From assembly GCF_002999335.1 (NCBI RefSeq), contig NW_020312148.1, positions 248,001-312,000 on the forward strand: DNA of 64,000 nt, in the 5' to 3' direction. This document shows, piece by piece, positions 11,854-23,200 of the stretch. The translations under genes were made by a program, and so were the position numbers. Below the pieces are notes generated by a model. It was given only the letters and a program-made list of their open reading frames with translations. It was not told the origin of the DNA and ran no database searches. The stretch's first letter is position 1. Every line of letters starts with the position of its first letter. This DNA comes from Cyclospora cayetanensis (lineage: Eukaryota; Apicomplexa; Conoidasida; Eucoccidiorida; Eimeriidae).

Positions 11854-14800
11854 ATGAATTTGCCTCCCCTTTTTTGTCTTTTCTTCTTTGCCTCATGGCC
11901 CTCCCTTGTTTTTTCTGTTTCCGACCCCGGCGCCCCCCCCCCATCCCTTTCCTCTTCACACCTACGAGGCCAAAGTGACCCTCATGAAACGCACACTCCT
12001 GGGGTGTCCCTACCCCCTGATGCTCCAAATGCGGTCTACAATAATACCCCGAGCCCTTCTTCCAGTATGTCAACGGAAGTCGCCGAAGACTACGAAGAAA
12101 TGCGCACCCGAGCCGTCCTGCGAGCTGCACAGCCGCCTGCCCTGTGGTTACACTCCCTCGACTCGCTCAGATGCGCGGGAGAGGGGTCACTTGCTTCAGA
12201 AAGAGAGAGCACAGATGGACCTGAAATCTATGAAGGTGCTTCAGCCGCAGCGAAGGCAGCAACTGCGCCGCTTTCGACAGGTAGCAGCTGCGAGGGGCCA
12301 GATGCGTGGCGCAGAGCGACCGATGGATCAAGTGGTGTTTTTTTCATCGCAATGGGCGACAGTGGAAAGCTCTCCAAACATTTAGAACAGGTGAGCGAAA
12401 GAGAGATGAACATGAGAGAGAGAGGGTGGCTGGGTGAGGGGGAGAGGGATCTGCCCATAAAGTTTGCACAATCAGGCGGAGGCTTCATGCATGCCGAGAA
12501 AGGCACCTTCGAGAGGCCGAGGAGGCTTCTTTTTTTGCATGCATCGTGACTTTTTCTCCCTGGTATCTCATTTTGCCCCCTCTCTGCCTCGAGAGCTCTG
12601 CTTGGCAGCAGAACCCCATCCCTCCACCCACCCCCCTAATTCGTGGCCAGTGTTTTTCCCACCGACGTTGCCGTTTCTTCTTTAGGTGCCTGTCTTTGCA
12701 AAGGCGTGCGCGCGCACACGCTGTCTGTTTGTTTCGCTGCGTCGCTTCACAGGTAGTTGCGCGGCTTGCGGCCGTCTGCTCAGTGGTTCCCGTGTCTTTC
12801 ATTTCCTTACTCGGCGACAATTTTTATCCTAATGGCATAAGCAGCTCGCAAGACCCCCTCTTTTCGTCGCATTTCGAGGAGCCCTTCAATCATCCGTCCC
12901 TCCAGAGGGTAGGTTCTTGGCCGCTGTTTTCTTCCTGCATCTCCGCCTCCTCTGCTCTCTGGCATGCTGTCGAGTAACACGCCTCGGCAGTGGCACCCCT
13001 CCTCTGCAGAGAAGTAATGCGAATCGGCTGGATGCTCAGGTGGCGTTCTTTCCTATTCTGGGGAATCATGACTACAAAAATTCTCCCGACGGGCAAGTCG
13101 AGCGATACTACTCCGCGTGTGGCAGCTGCAAACAGCAAGAGGACTGGAATTGTGAGCGCAGCACTTTCCTGGAGGAAGCGTTGTTGGCTGTAGCCTAGTT
13201 AGTCTTCATCGTGTGGCTTGGGGAACTTTCTTTCCGTATGCGGGCCCTTATTTTCGGATGTGTGAAAAGGGGGGTAGAATAAGGCTTTTTTCGGCGCGGC
13301 ACATTGGCAAGCTGCATCCCCTCCAATACATAGGGATGATGCATGCCTCTCTACGCAGGCAGCGAGGCTAAGAACTCTTTTGCACCACTCCAGGAGGTGT
13401 GGAGTGGCGAGTGTGTGTCTACATATATATATATATGTATGTATATGTATATACTTAGGGGGAAGCTGCTGCACTGGTTGCTGTCTTTCCGAGTGCTGCT
13501 GTGCTGCATTTAGCTGCCCTCGTGCGTTGGAGAATTCCGAACTTGTGGTACTTCACGCGCTTCGTGTATTCTGATGCTCCTATGGATCTCTCGGGGTCTC
13601 CTCGAGTTGCCAATGCGGCGCATATCCAAAGGGTAAGAAGGAGGACGTGGAGGCTGGGCTGCTGCTAGCGGTGCTCCTTGTGTGCAGCCGCTCTTCATCC
13701 GTCGTAGTCGCATGTGTCATGCTGTTGCCTTCTCCTTTGCTAAGGCGGCTTTTTGTGCCGTCTTGCTAGCGCCTTGGCTTGCCTTTTGAGACCTCTCCGC
13801 AGTTTGGCGGTGCTGGGCTGTATGGACAGCGGCTCACGCGCGGGGTCCTTAAGTCAACGGCGCATGCACGTTGACTTAAGTTTAAATGCCTCTCTCTCTC
13901 TCGCAGTGCCCCCTTTTCCTTGCCTTCTTCTCACCCTCCGATTTTCTGAGTTCTTCCGTCTTGAATGCTGTCAATTGCAGCATCAGTTTGAGGCGACACC
14001 CACCAGGAGGGCCATGACAGTCGTCAACATTCATGTTGACTCCAACATCTTACTGAGTACGCTCCCTCTGAAGGAGGCGCATATAAAATTCCTGGAGGAT
14101 GTACTACAGTCAGGTGAGCACTTGTTGCTGGTTTTTTTTCCTTTTCGCCGTCACGCAGAGAAGCTGCAAAGCATGGACTTATTTTGGCGATGCTGCTATG
14201 GACCTGACACGGGTGCTGCTGCTGCTGCTTCTTTTCTCTCCCCTGATGCTTGAGGCTTGTCTTGCGTTTTCGCGCTGAGCGGCGAATGATGGATGCTTCT
14301 TCTGCCTGCTCGGGATGCCTTCTGATTTCTAAGAGGCTCAGTTTCTCTCTGTCATGGCGAATACTCCAAATCGCCTTCCCTGCTGCTTGCCGAATACCAT
14401 CATGATGTCTGATGTTTGTGCGCCTTCCGTTTCTACACATTTCTTGGCGGGCATGTGCGCTCTCTCTTGTGGGTTTGTGCGCTTCCCTAGCCATCATCGA
14501 GGCGGATTGGATATTCGTGCATCAGCATCATCCCCTTTTTACAGATGGATCGCCACGCCGCAATAATAAATCCTTCCAGGATTTGCTGTTTCCACTCTAC
14601 CTGCGCTTTGGAGTAGATGCTGTCTTCGCCGGGCATGAGCATCTCCTCTCGCAATTTGAGGTAAGAGTACAAGTGCTGCGTCTCTTTCCCGAAAAGTTTT
14701 CTCTATTGTGTCTGTTTTTTATGTGTGTCTGTGCTTTAAAATGTATTTTGTGTGGGTGTGTTGTTTTAAAATGTGTTTTTTATGTGTATGTATGTATGTT

Positions 14801-16288
14801 TGTGTGTATGTATGTGCATGTGCTTGTTTGTGTATATCTTGTATGGGTATGTATGTATGCATGTATGTATGTATGCATGTATATGTGTGTATGTGTATGT
14901 ATGTGTGTGTATGTGCGTGTGTTTATGTATGTGCGGTTGCTTGTGTGTGAATGAGTATCTGTGTCCTTCTTCTGCGCAAGCGCATTGTGGCTTCATCTCC
15001 ATCTCAGGGGTTGAGCGTCCTCCCGTGAGGTGCCCTTTGCCTTTTTTCAAAAGGCTGTGAGATTTTAACCTCCTTCTTCGCGCGCGCTGTGTTTGAATGC
15101 AAGCTTGCAGTGCAGCAACCCTTGTTGAAAATGCCGTATACTTTGATGCGTCGGGTGTCTATACACCTACACACACTCACTCACACACACTTACATACAC
15201 ACACACACACGGAGGCACATTCCTTTTATTTGTGCACCCCGTCTTGCATTTTGCGTTGCATCTCGCGCGCCTTTCAGCAAGTCGTTATTTTCTTATACAC
15301 ACTGCATGCATCATCCCCCTAGAGCGTTCTTTTTTTCACTCTCTCCCCCTCCAGAAGCAGGGCGAAAAGTCAAAATTCTGCTTTTGCCGCGTTTTTGTGA
15401 GGGCCTACCTACTGCTTGTTGCAGCTGTCGGGTCCGGAGATGCTTGGAGGGCCTCTCGTTCAGGTGATTAGCGGTGCAGCATCGAAGCTGCATCGGAAAG
15501 CGTCTTATTGCTGCGTCAAGGGAGCGTTCCCCGACTGCCCCGATGGCGAGAAGGCCTGTACGAGCAGCAACTGTTTACTTCAGAAGTCAACGCCTGGTGT
15601 CGTGTTGGTGGAGTTGTCTGTCAGCGAAATGAAGCTGCAGTTTGTAGAGGCGGAAACAGGCAATGTGATCAGACAATCAGTGCACGCGTCGAAGAAGGCT
15701 GCGCGGCAAGCCTTTCTCGCTGCGCAGGCAAACAAAAACGCAGCACATCGGGGTCGCATAGCGGCTGCTGCATCGGCGGATGCGCAGCGTGGGAGCCGCT
15801 CAGTCGCTCCGCAGCCTCTTTACCCATCAATAGCTAGGGTGCTTGTTTCAGAGCCACTGAAGCGAGACAGGTGGCTCTTGATCCTGCCGTGGGGTTTGTG
15901 TATGCTACTTGTTCTGGCCGTCATGATGATGCTCACCTTCTACCGCGCTTGGAGCGCATGCAGGAAGCGCTTGGGACGGCGAAGTGGGTTCTGCTTTTTC
16001 TCTGGTTTTAAGCAGGCTTGCTGGTGCTGTGCGAGGAAAGCAAGATTGCCCTTTTTTAATTTCACTGCGACAAACGCAAACGTGGAAGAAGGGCTGGCAG
16101 GCAGGCGTACCTCCCCAAGTGTCGTTGGGACCTCATGTTGTTCCCGTGAAGGCGACGTGGAAGATGCAGAAATGAGTGATGTGGTGCTGCAGGCAGGTGC
16201 GGGGGGGGTCCAAGATTCAGTCAGCTATTGTGAACTCCGGAAGGCAAGGAACGACGAAACAACTTCCTGTGTGCCCACGCAAGTTTGA
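11854..16288 (+). CDS. GAP50/purple-acid-phosphatase-like membrane metallophosphatase
   Basis: A calcineurin-like metallophosphatase predicted to face the secretory lumen, with one C-terminal membrane anchor. Exons: 11854-12390, 12753-12908, 13010-13151, 13514-13632, 13981-14113, 14491-14660, 15425-16288 (2121 nt, 706 aa). The chosen ATG gives a clean signal peptide (aa 1-21); an in-frame ATG 75 nt upstream would bury it. The metal-ligand set is complete: GDSG (D169), GDNFY (D201, Y204), GNHD (N250, H251), VHQHHP (H373) and GHEH (H411, H413). A WRIPNLWY block resembles the WIMPNYWY region of the glideosome anchor GAP50. A hydrophobic helix lies near aa 569-592, followed by a roughly 115-aa basic, Cys-rich then acidic tail. 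GAP50 itself has lost key ligands, so this is more likely an active phosphatase relative. The first 150 residues are low-complexity and unassigned. Enzyme class is secure; substrate is unknown. Confidence 0.85.
13848..13880. repeat. 12-bp inverted repeat in metallophosphatase intron 4
   Basis: CTTAAGTCAACG and its exact reverse complement CGTTGACTTAAG are separated by 9 bases, inside the intron between exons 4 and 5. They could form a hairpin in the pre-mRNA. Confidence 0.8.
14700..14955. repeat. TG/TATG microsatellite in metallophosphatase intron 6
   Basis: Near-continuous TGTATG and TGTG repeats begin about 40 bases after the exon 6 donor at 14661. Confidence 0.85.
15018..15400 (+). repeat. 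Duplicated block, copy 1 (intronic)
   Basis: This part of metallophosphatase intron 6 is repeated in the same orientation at 16404-16735, just past the gene's stop codon. Shared landmarks in order are CGTGAGGTGCC, a CTCCCT/CCTTCTTCGCG stretch, GCAGTGCAG, GGGTGTCTATACAC, a CACA-rich run, and a TCTTGCA...TCTCGC stretch. The two copies are clearly diverged. Confidence 0.75.
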
Positions 16289-16403
16289 ATGCCTCGCACA
16301 AGGTAGAGCCACTACCCGAACAAGTGCGAGGTCTATGGGAAATGGTTGGGGAGGATGCGGAAGGGCAGTGCAGTGGGGAGTTCAACTTTGAATTCTGATC
16401 GAA
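16289..16403 (+). other. 3' flank of the metallophosphatase gene
   Basis: Short interval between the stop codon and the downstream duplicated block. Presumed 3' UTR; no motif recognised. Confidence 0.4.
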
Positions 16404-16735
16404 CATCATCTCGTGAGGTGCCTTTGCCTTTTCTGGAAAGGCTATGAGGTTGCCTCCCTCCTTCGCGGCCGCTGTGTTCGAATACGAATCCGCAGTGCAG
16501 AAATCCTTGCTGAACACACCGTTTGCTTTGGTGCGGCGGGTGTCTATACACACATACATGCACATATACACATTCCTTTTTCTGTCCACCCTCTTGCACC
16601 TTATGCCGCATCTCGCCGCCAGCACGTTGTTATTTCTGTACACTCCATGTGTCCCCTTAAAGCGTTATTTTTGCTCACTCCCCCTGTCCACAAGCAGTAC
16701 AAAGTTGCGACTCGCCTTTGCCCCCACATATTAGG
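16404..16735 (+). repeat. Duplicated block, copy 2 (downstream of gene)
   Basis: Second, slightly shorter copy of the intron 6 block at 15018-15400, lacking most of its CA tract. Its open frames are relics of the intron copy, not a gene. Confidence 0.75.
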
Positions 16736-19700
16736 GGCTTGATCTGTGTGCTTTAGATACGATTTCGCGGGAGCGTTTGTGCACCTGAGGGCTTATTCTT
16801 TGCCCTTCAATGGAGCATTATCCGATTGGTTTTTTGACTGGAAAAGCTTATGAGACTTCATTGAGCTTCAGAAGCTTGCAAGCTTTTTCGTATTCCATGC
16901 AGCTTCTCATGGAACATTCGGGCAAACGCTCGTCGTGTATTCGGTTCGCCCTTATTTTCTATTCCTGGTGCTGTTCGCTCTTTGCCCTCTTTGCGCTTTC
17001 CATCCCTTGAACGTTGCGTACTGAGCTCCTCCATATGGGCGTGATGTTTATGAGTATTGCTGCAAATGCCGGCGCTTGACCCCTTGGCTCTGGGTTTTCT
17101 GGCATGCTGCAAACTGCCAGTGCAGCAGGTGCAAAGGCAACGCCAAAGAATTTGACTGACTGCGATTTAGGGACTAGCGTCGAAAGTACCACACGGTTAC
17201 GCTAGGGAGGACTATTCCAGCACATCCTTCTAGAGGATTTGTGCTCACTCCAGGGGGAGGCGGCCGGTTCAATTTTTCACAGCTCGGTTTCGCCGTTCCC
17301 ACCAAGCTTGGACACTAGTGTTCGTGTTATCTTCGAAGAGTATTTCTGCCGATCGTAACCACGTGTAGGGCCGCACTAAATCAAGAAACAGCCTCATTCA
17401 GGCATGAAAGGGAGTGCCCTCACTGTTGTGGTACAAGTTGATACGCATCGTACAGGAGGGAGTTGGAGGAACACGCTCATGTATTGGCGCATATTGCCTA
17501 CTTCCGTAAGATCCTTCCTCGTGTTACCTGGGGAGGAGCAGACACTACCTTCATCTTACACGATAGAGTTGCCTACATCACTACGCGATAACAACTAGCA
17601 TGTATTATGCATCTATATACATATATTTAAACGTTACTTCATGGAACCTCGCACGTTCACAGTCCTTAACAACTGTGATGTAGTAGTACAGCGGCTACCA
17701 GTGGACATTCATTGATACGGAGAGCTACGGTGCAAAAACTCCGGAATGGATCAAAACGCGCAGAGCGTCTTATGTTCGGGGAATCGATTGGTTCGAGTTC
17801 GGAGTCAAAATATGCGTGAGCAGCCGTTATGTCAGTAGGTCCCAACGGTACTGCCCATTAGCACCACAATTTGTTGCAAAGTCCCATGTGGGAACACAGG
17901 CAGAACTTTTAGCCTGGATTCAAATACATTGTCTTTTTTGCGACTTTGAAATGTCGTTACTAAGGTCCATGCTCTGAGCGCTCACGGCTCCCGCAGTGGA
18001 GAGGATGACGTAGAGTGCAGGGGCTTTGCTGCACTTTCCAAATACTGAGGGCATTCACAGCTACTTGCACAGATCGTCTAGCGCACGTACACACCGCGTT
18101 GGTCCTTATTACACTGAGCTCACTTTCCACTCGAAAAAAACAAACCAAAAGGTTTACTCTTTATAATCATAGAAATACACCCTGTAGTCTTAAATGAAGG
18201 GTCTTTTGCCTACCTGTCCGTCAAGCGAAACCAGCTGCACGAAGGACGGCGGACTTCCCGCCTACCACATCGCTTTTCCCCATGCATGCGGAAACACCAG
18301 AAATAGTGCGAGTCATAACAGCAAAATGAGCATTTGCTTGGAATGGGAAATCGAGGGAGAGAAAGATGCGCACCCTCGCTAATGTTCAGCGCACCCGTGA
18401 ACTCCCCCTTCCTGTTTGCCCATACCTGCGGTTCTTCAGCTATGCGTTCGATCGAATTTCTTAGTAAAAGGCCCGCTACGCAGCAAGGAAGACGAAATGC
18501 ATGCTCGCAAAAGTATTTTTTTTGGTGCACTGCCGAGCCACCCGCACTACGACACTGCCGTACCTTGTTGGGCCATAAAATTTATCATGCTCATCGTAGA
18601 CGAGGTGAATGTCGTCAACGAGAACAGCTGATGCTTCTTCCTAGCGCATCTTGGCTTCGTAATTTCTGCATCGTGAAGCTGTGGCCGCGGGCTCGCGCTT
18701 CCAATAACTTGATCAAAACCGTACAGCTATTATGGGGAGTCGAAAACTTTTCAGCATCCGCTGCATTGCACGAGTGGGAGGCAGCCACTCCGAACCATGC
18801 GGTAGTATTCACTGAGACGCTGCATCTAAGGCCTCTGTTGGAAAGCACTTCACAACAGACTTTAGGTAACTTAAGGAATGTTGTGGGGTGTTCTTAAAAA
18901 GGTCTCTCAACCTCCCCGGATGCCTACTTGAGGAGAGAGGTACAGCATGGGATAGGATTTGCTGCACGCTGTCAGCTTATCGAGAGATCACAGCCAGTTG
19001 CGCATAACACGCATCGTTGATGCGAACAGCATTTCGCCCTCTTGAATTGAGCTTACGCCGCTTGGCAGCTAAAAGGACATTTAAGCAGACGAACCAAGCT
19101 GACAATTCTTTACCGTTTCTTCGATATGACTAGTGCAGTGAAAGGTTCCAAGATGTAGCTTAGACAGCCACAAAAGCAGGCAGGCATTGTAGGGAAAGCT
19201 GGGATTTTGCCGCATCCCAGCCAGCGGATTGGGGGAAAAGCAGCTACATCGAACTACTTCGTGCAAATAAATGCAACACTAACTAGCTCTACTCGGCTAC
19301 ACGTAAGATTCGAGCTGAAGCCAAACCCACCAGTCATTTCTTTGCAAAATTTAATTAGAACGTAAGATATGAGTAAAGGGAAATCCAATAAACAACGCTG
19401 CACAATTTGTAAGTTGAATGTAATCTATATAGAGGAAACTGCCTCCGTGTAGCTCATCTCCCTGCACCAAGAGGGAAGACATAGAGAGCTAATCAAAACA
19501 CCTGCTTTTTGCCTTTAACATAGTATATCGCACGAAAGGTAGCTTGGGCTGTCCAAAATAGCATGTGTTTGAAGTATTCGAGACGCAGTTTCCCATGAGC
19601 GCCCTTGGGTAAAGGGGGCCCCGGCCTGTACGTACACTGGGAGTAAAGGGCAGGAGCAGGGGATGTTCGGCATTGGAGGGGCCCCCCCCAAGCGAATCCA

Positions 19701-20229
19701 TGGATGGTTTGCAGCAATTGATGCACCACCACCGCCTCTTAATTTCATAAAGAGCTTGCATTTATGATTTCTCCGTTCCTCTGCCTGGCTCACAGGGGGC
19801 CCTCCCTTTCTCCTCCCGAGTCGTCATCGGGGCGCAGGCGTGCATCAACGCTTGCAGTTAGAATTACGCCTTTTTTGTTTATGCTTTATTAGGCTGTTGT
19901 TTCAACTGAAGCAGGCTGGTCTTCCTTGATCATCCCCTCGAAAGGCAGGCGTGGGCTTGACCTCCTCCGTTGCTGTGAGCACCGATAGTCCATGCCGTGT
20001 GGCGCCCGCTATTTTCACGGGCTCCTTCCGTTTGAGAAGGAGCAGATGGAAGCAGCTCGATGCCCGCAGCTGTCCTATGCTGCCTGGTTTCTGACTCGAG
20101 GTGTACGCACACCTTAGCTCTGTGGGTCTTACTCCTCACACGTGATAACGACATCTCCAGTTTCGCGGCAGCAACGGTTGAATTCCACGCGCGCCTCCCC
20201 AGTATAAAGCGGACTTCAAGAGACGTATC
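16736..20229. other. Repeat-poor intergenic region
   Basis: No gene could be supported. It contains a plus-strand copy of the degenerate dispersed repeat at about 18040-18100. A 187-aa open frame at 18334-18897 has no recognisable domain and starts only by its first in-frame ATG. The right end includes the promoter side of the PP2C gene at 20230. Confidence 0.45.
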
Positions 20230-23200
20230 ATGAGTTCTGACGCCTCGTCTCTTCCCCCCGTATGCCCTCTGAGCCTCGTGCGTGCTTCCCAGGGGCAAGA
20301 GAAAGACAGCCCCCACACAGCCGCTGGAGCAGCGGACGAGGAAGAGCTGCATGCATCCGGATGGGCTCACGTAGAAGAAGGATCAGACTGGCTCGTTCAT
20401 GGTGCTAGCGGCTGGCTTTGCAACCCAGCAGAAAAGGTCTTCTTCCACGCCGAGAAGCACCTTCTTGTCCCCGCAGAGCTTGCAGACGCAAGCGAATCCG
20501 ATGCAGCAGAGCGCGCAGGAGGGGGATCGGCACAAGCAGCGGTGCTACTGCGGCCTACTGTGGGAGCAACGGACGCCTCCCCGGAGGTTTCTGGGGGACG
20601 GTGCAGCGGGGATAGCGAGGAGGATGCAGGCATCAGTCTTGAAGAGTTGCAGGAGCTGGAGGAGGAGGAGGAAGGGGAGCCAAGGGAGTCAGACGAGGAT
20701 TCTGACTTGATGCTCGATTTAGAAGACGACCTTGATGCAGGCACCGCGCAGACGAAGGCAAGTTTGGGAGCACTTTGGAGAGCTAGCTATCAAGAATAGC
20801 AACAGATGCAGCCCTTTGGCCTTGCTGCTCAGGCTCACGGTGCAGCTGCTGGTGCCTGTGCCGTTTCTGGGCAGGCGCTCTTGTACGTGCAGCTCCGCCC
20901 TGTTGAGCTAATAGTCTCTCTTCTCTCCCCTTTTATTCCGATTTTCTCTCCGTGCTGCTCTGCGCATATCCTCGCCGGTTGCGCCACTTTCTGGCTGTCA
21001 AGGAAGGCCCCTTCCCCCACATTGCTGCCTCACATGCGGCGTTTGCACTTTGTGAGGCTCAGGGTACAGCAGAGGGCAAGGACGAGTGCGAAGACCGCTA
21101 TGTCACGCGCAAAGGTCTCCCTCTGGGGATCGTGGCTGGCAGCTCCGAAGGGCTGTGCTACTTCTCTGCAGTTTACGATGGACATGCCGGATCGGAGTGC
21201 GTGAGATTGAATTTTCCATCTGCGCCATTGCGTTCTGACACGCCCACACGCTTGTCGAGACGCCCTTCAGAGGCAGCTTCTTCCTCAGTGGATCCCGTAT
21301 GAGAAGGCCTTGCGATTACCTGGTGCTTCTTCAGCTGCGCAGAATACGCCGCTTCGCATCTGCACAAGAACCTGTTGAGCTGCTATCGTCAAATACACCG
21401 GACGGTGGAGGTCTGGCGCGATTTTGTGTTTTGCGTAGTGTAGAATGCAGAAGCAGGCATTTCGGCTGTCACGACAGGCCTGCACCGCACGTCCTCGTGT
21501 GCCTTTTCTTTTGCCTCTCCGTCTTCAGTCCTCCTGCGAGACGCTTCCCTCTACGCCAGAGCTGCCCCAGCCTCTTTATTGGCGCATGTTGCTGTTGCCC
21601 AAAGGCTCTGTTGCTTGCGGCTGTCTGCAGACATGGCTGCCACGCCAGCTGCATGCAGCTGCCCGCGTCTGCTTGCTTCGCGGTGCTCTGACTGCGCCGC
21701 GCCTCTGAGTTACCGGACTGCAAACTTGCAGGCTTTTTCTCACGCGGGCACTGTCTCTTGCTGCGTGTGTATCTTCGAGCAGCGACGGAGGCAAGAAGAG
21801 GCCCTCAGGCACGGCGGAAAGAGACGGAAACAGCAGCACGCCTCCCAGTGGCTGCAGCAGCTGAATCTCTCGACGGAGGCTCTACGACATGAGGAGCGCA
21901 GGCTGTCTGTCGAGGTGGAGGCCTTAGTGAGAAGCTGTTTCAGTGCCTTCTCGCTCACGGATAAAAACTACCTCGGTCGTGCATCCAGCTCCCTTGCAAA
22001 GAATGGTGCGCCTATCCAGCCTCCCTTCCAACCCTTTGCCCTTCTGTGTTTCCAGTTGCTGTCTCTGAGGCTGTCTGTCTTCCCGGCTCTACGCCTTTCA
22101 GCCTCACGCGACACGCCTTCTTGCTGGTCTTTGCTCCTCGAGTTGCGTGCTAAAGAATGGCCGTGCCGAATCGTCTAAGTCTTCTCTTTGTCTGGCTGGA
22201 GGCTGCTGGCGCAGTTTTGCCGGGGTGCAGTGTGGGGAAGGTCGTCGTAGGACTCTTTGAGGGGGGAAGGGGGGCAAGGAGGCAGCCACAAGTATGAAGG
22301 GATGGTAGCGATTGCGCCTTGTGTGTCTTTTTCTGAAGATTTGCTGCCCGTGCATGTTTTTTCTTGGATTTGGGGGCGTGCTGGTGCGTAAGGTAGTGGG
22401 GTTTTCATCGCTCTTCTGCCAAAGTATGCGGGATGCGCAATATTGCAGCCGGCACAACCGCCTGTCTTGCGATCTTCTTTGGTCCGGATGACTCTGGGGT
22501 GCTACAACTAATTACAGCGCATGCAGGAGACTCCAGGGCAGTGTTGTGTCGGTGCGTCATTGCGTCTGTCTCCCCCGCCGGCAAATGCATCTTCTAAGAC
22601 AGCCGTTGCACGTCAGCAGTTGCAGACACACAGACATGGAGAGAGAAGAAATTCTTCTCTCTCCATTTTTATATATATCTATCTCTCTATATATATATAT
22701 CTATATGTACATATATATAGATATATATATATATATAGAGATAGGCGCTGCAACGCGTGGGGCCACCTGATCGTAGTGTTTCTCCATCTCAGTGGTATTC
22801 AGCGCATCGCATGCAGAAGAAACTGAGTTAGGGGTTGCAACACGCACGGCACGAATTCGTCTGCTAGTAAGAGGGGGCCAGCAGACAGCGTGTTTTTGGT
22901 CAGGATAGACGGAGAGGGGTGGCGTGGCGGCGCTCAAGAAAGAATGCAATGCCCAGTGTCATCCTTTTGCACTGTCTGCTGTGCTTCGGGGTGTATGTAT
23001 GCGTTTGCAGAGACGGGGAGGCTATTCGGCTGACGGAAGATCATAAACCGAATTCTCCTGCCGAAAGGAAGCGTATTGAGAAAGCAGGGGGTCAAGTAAG
23101 AGATTTTACGTGATGCGCTGGCTCTTCTGCCCTCGTCCCTTCTCTCTTCCCATTCCCTCCTGTTTCCATCATTCGCGAGTTTCCTCCCTCCTCAGGAATC

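Noticed and set aside
15110..15166. Candidate extra exon in the metallophosphatase between exons 6 and 7, reading SAATLVENAVYFDASG
   Set aside because: No acceptor gives this frame in phase with exon 6, and joining exon 6 directly to exon 7 gives the expected spacing after GHEH.
17780..17800. tRNA T-arm-like GGTTCGAGTTCG
   Set aside because: No matching acceptor, D or anticodon stems could be drawn around it. A similar TTCGAA at about 55918 failed the same test.
18334..18897. 187-codon open frame as a gene
   Set aside because: No domain, odd composition, no splice support, and it lies between repeats.
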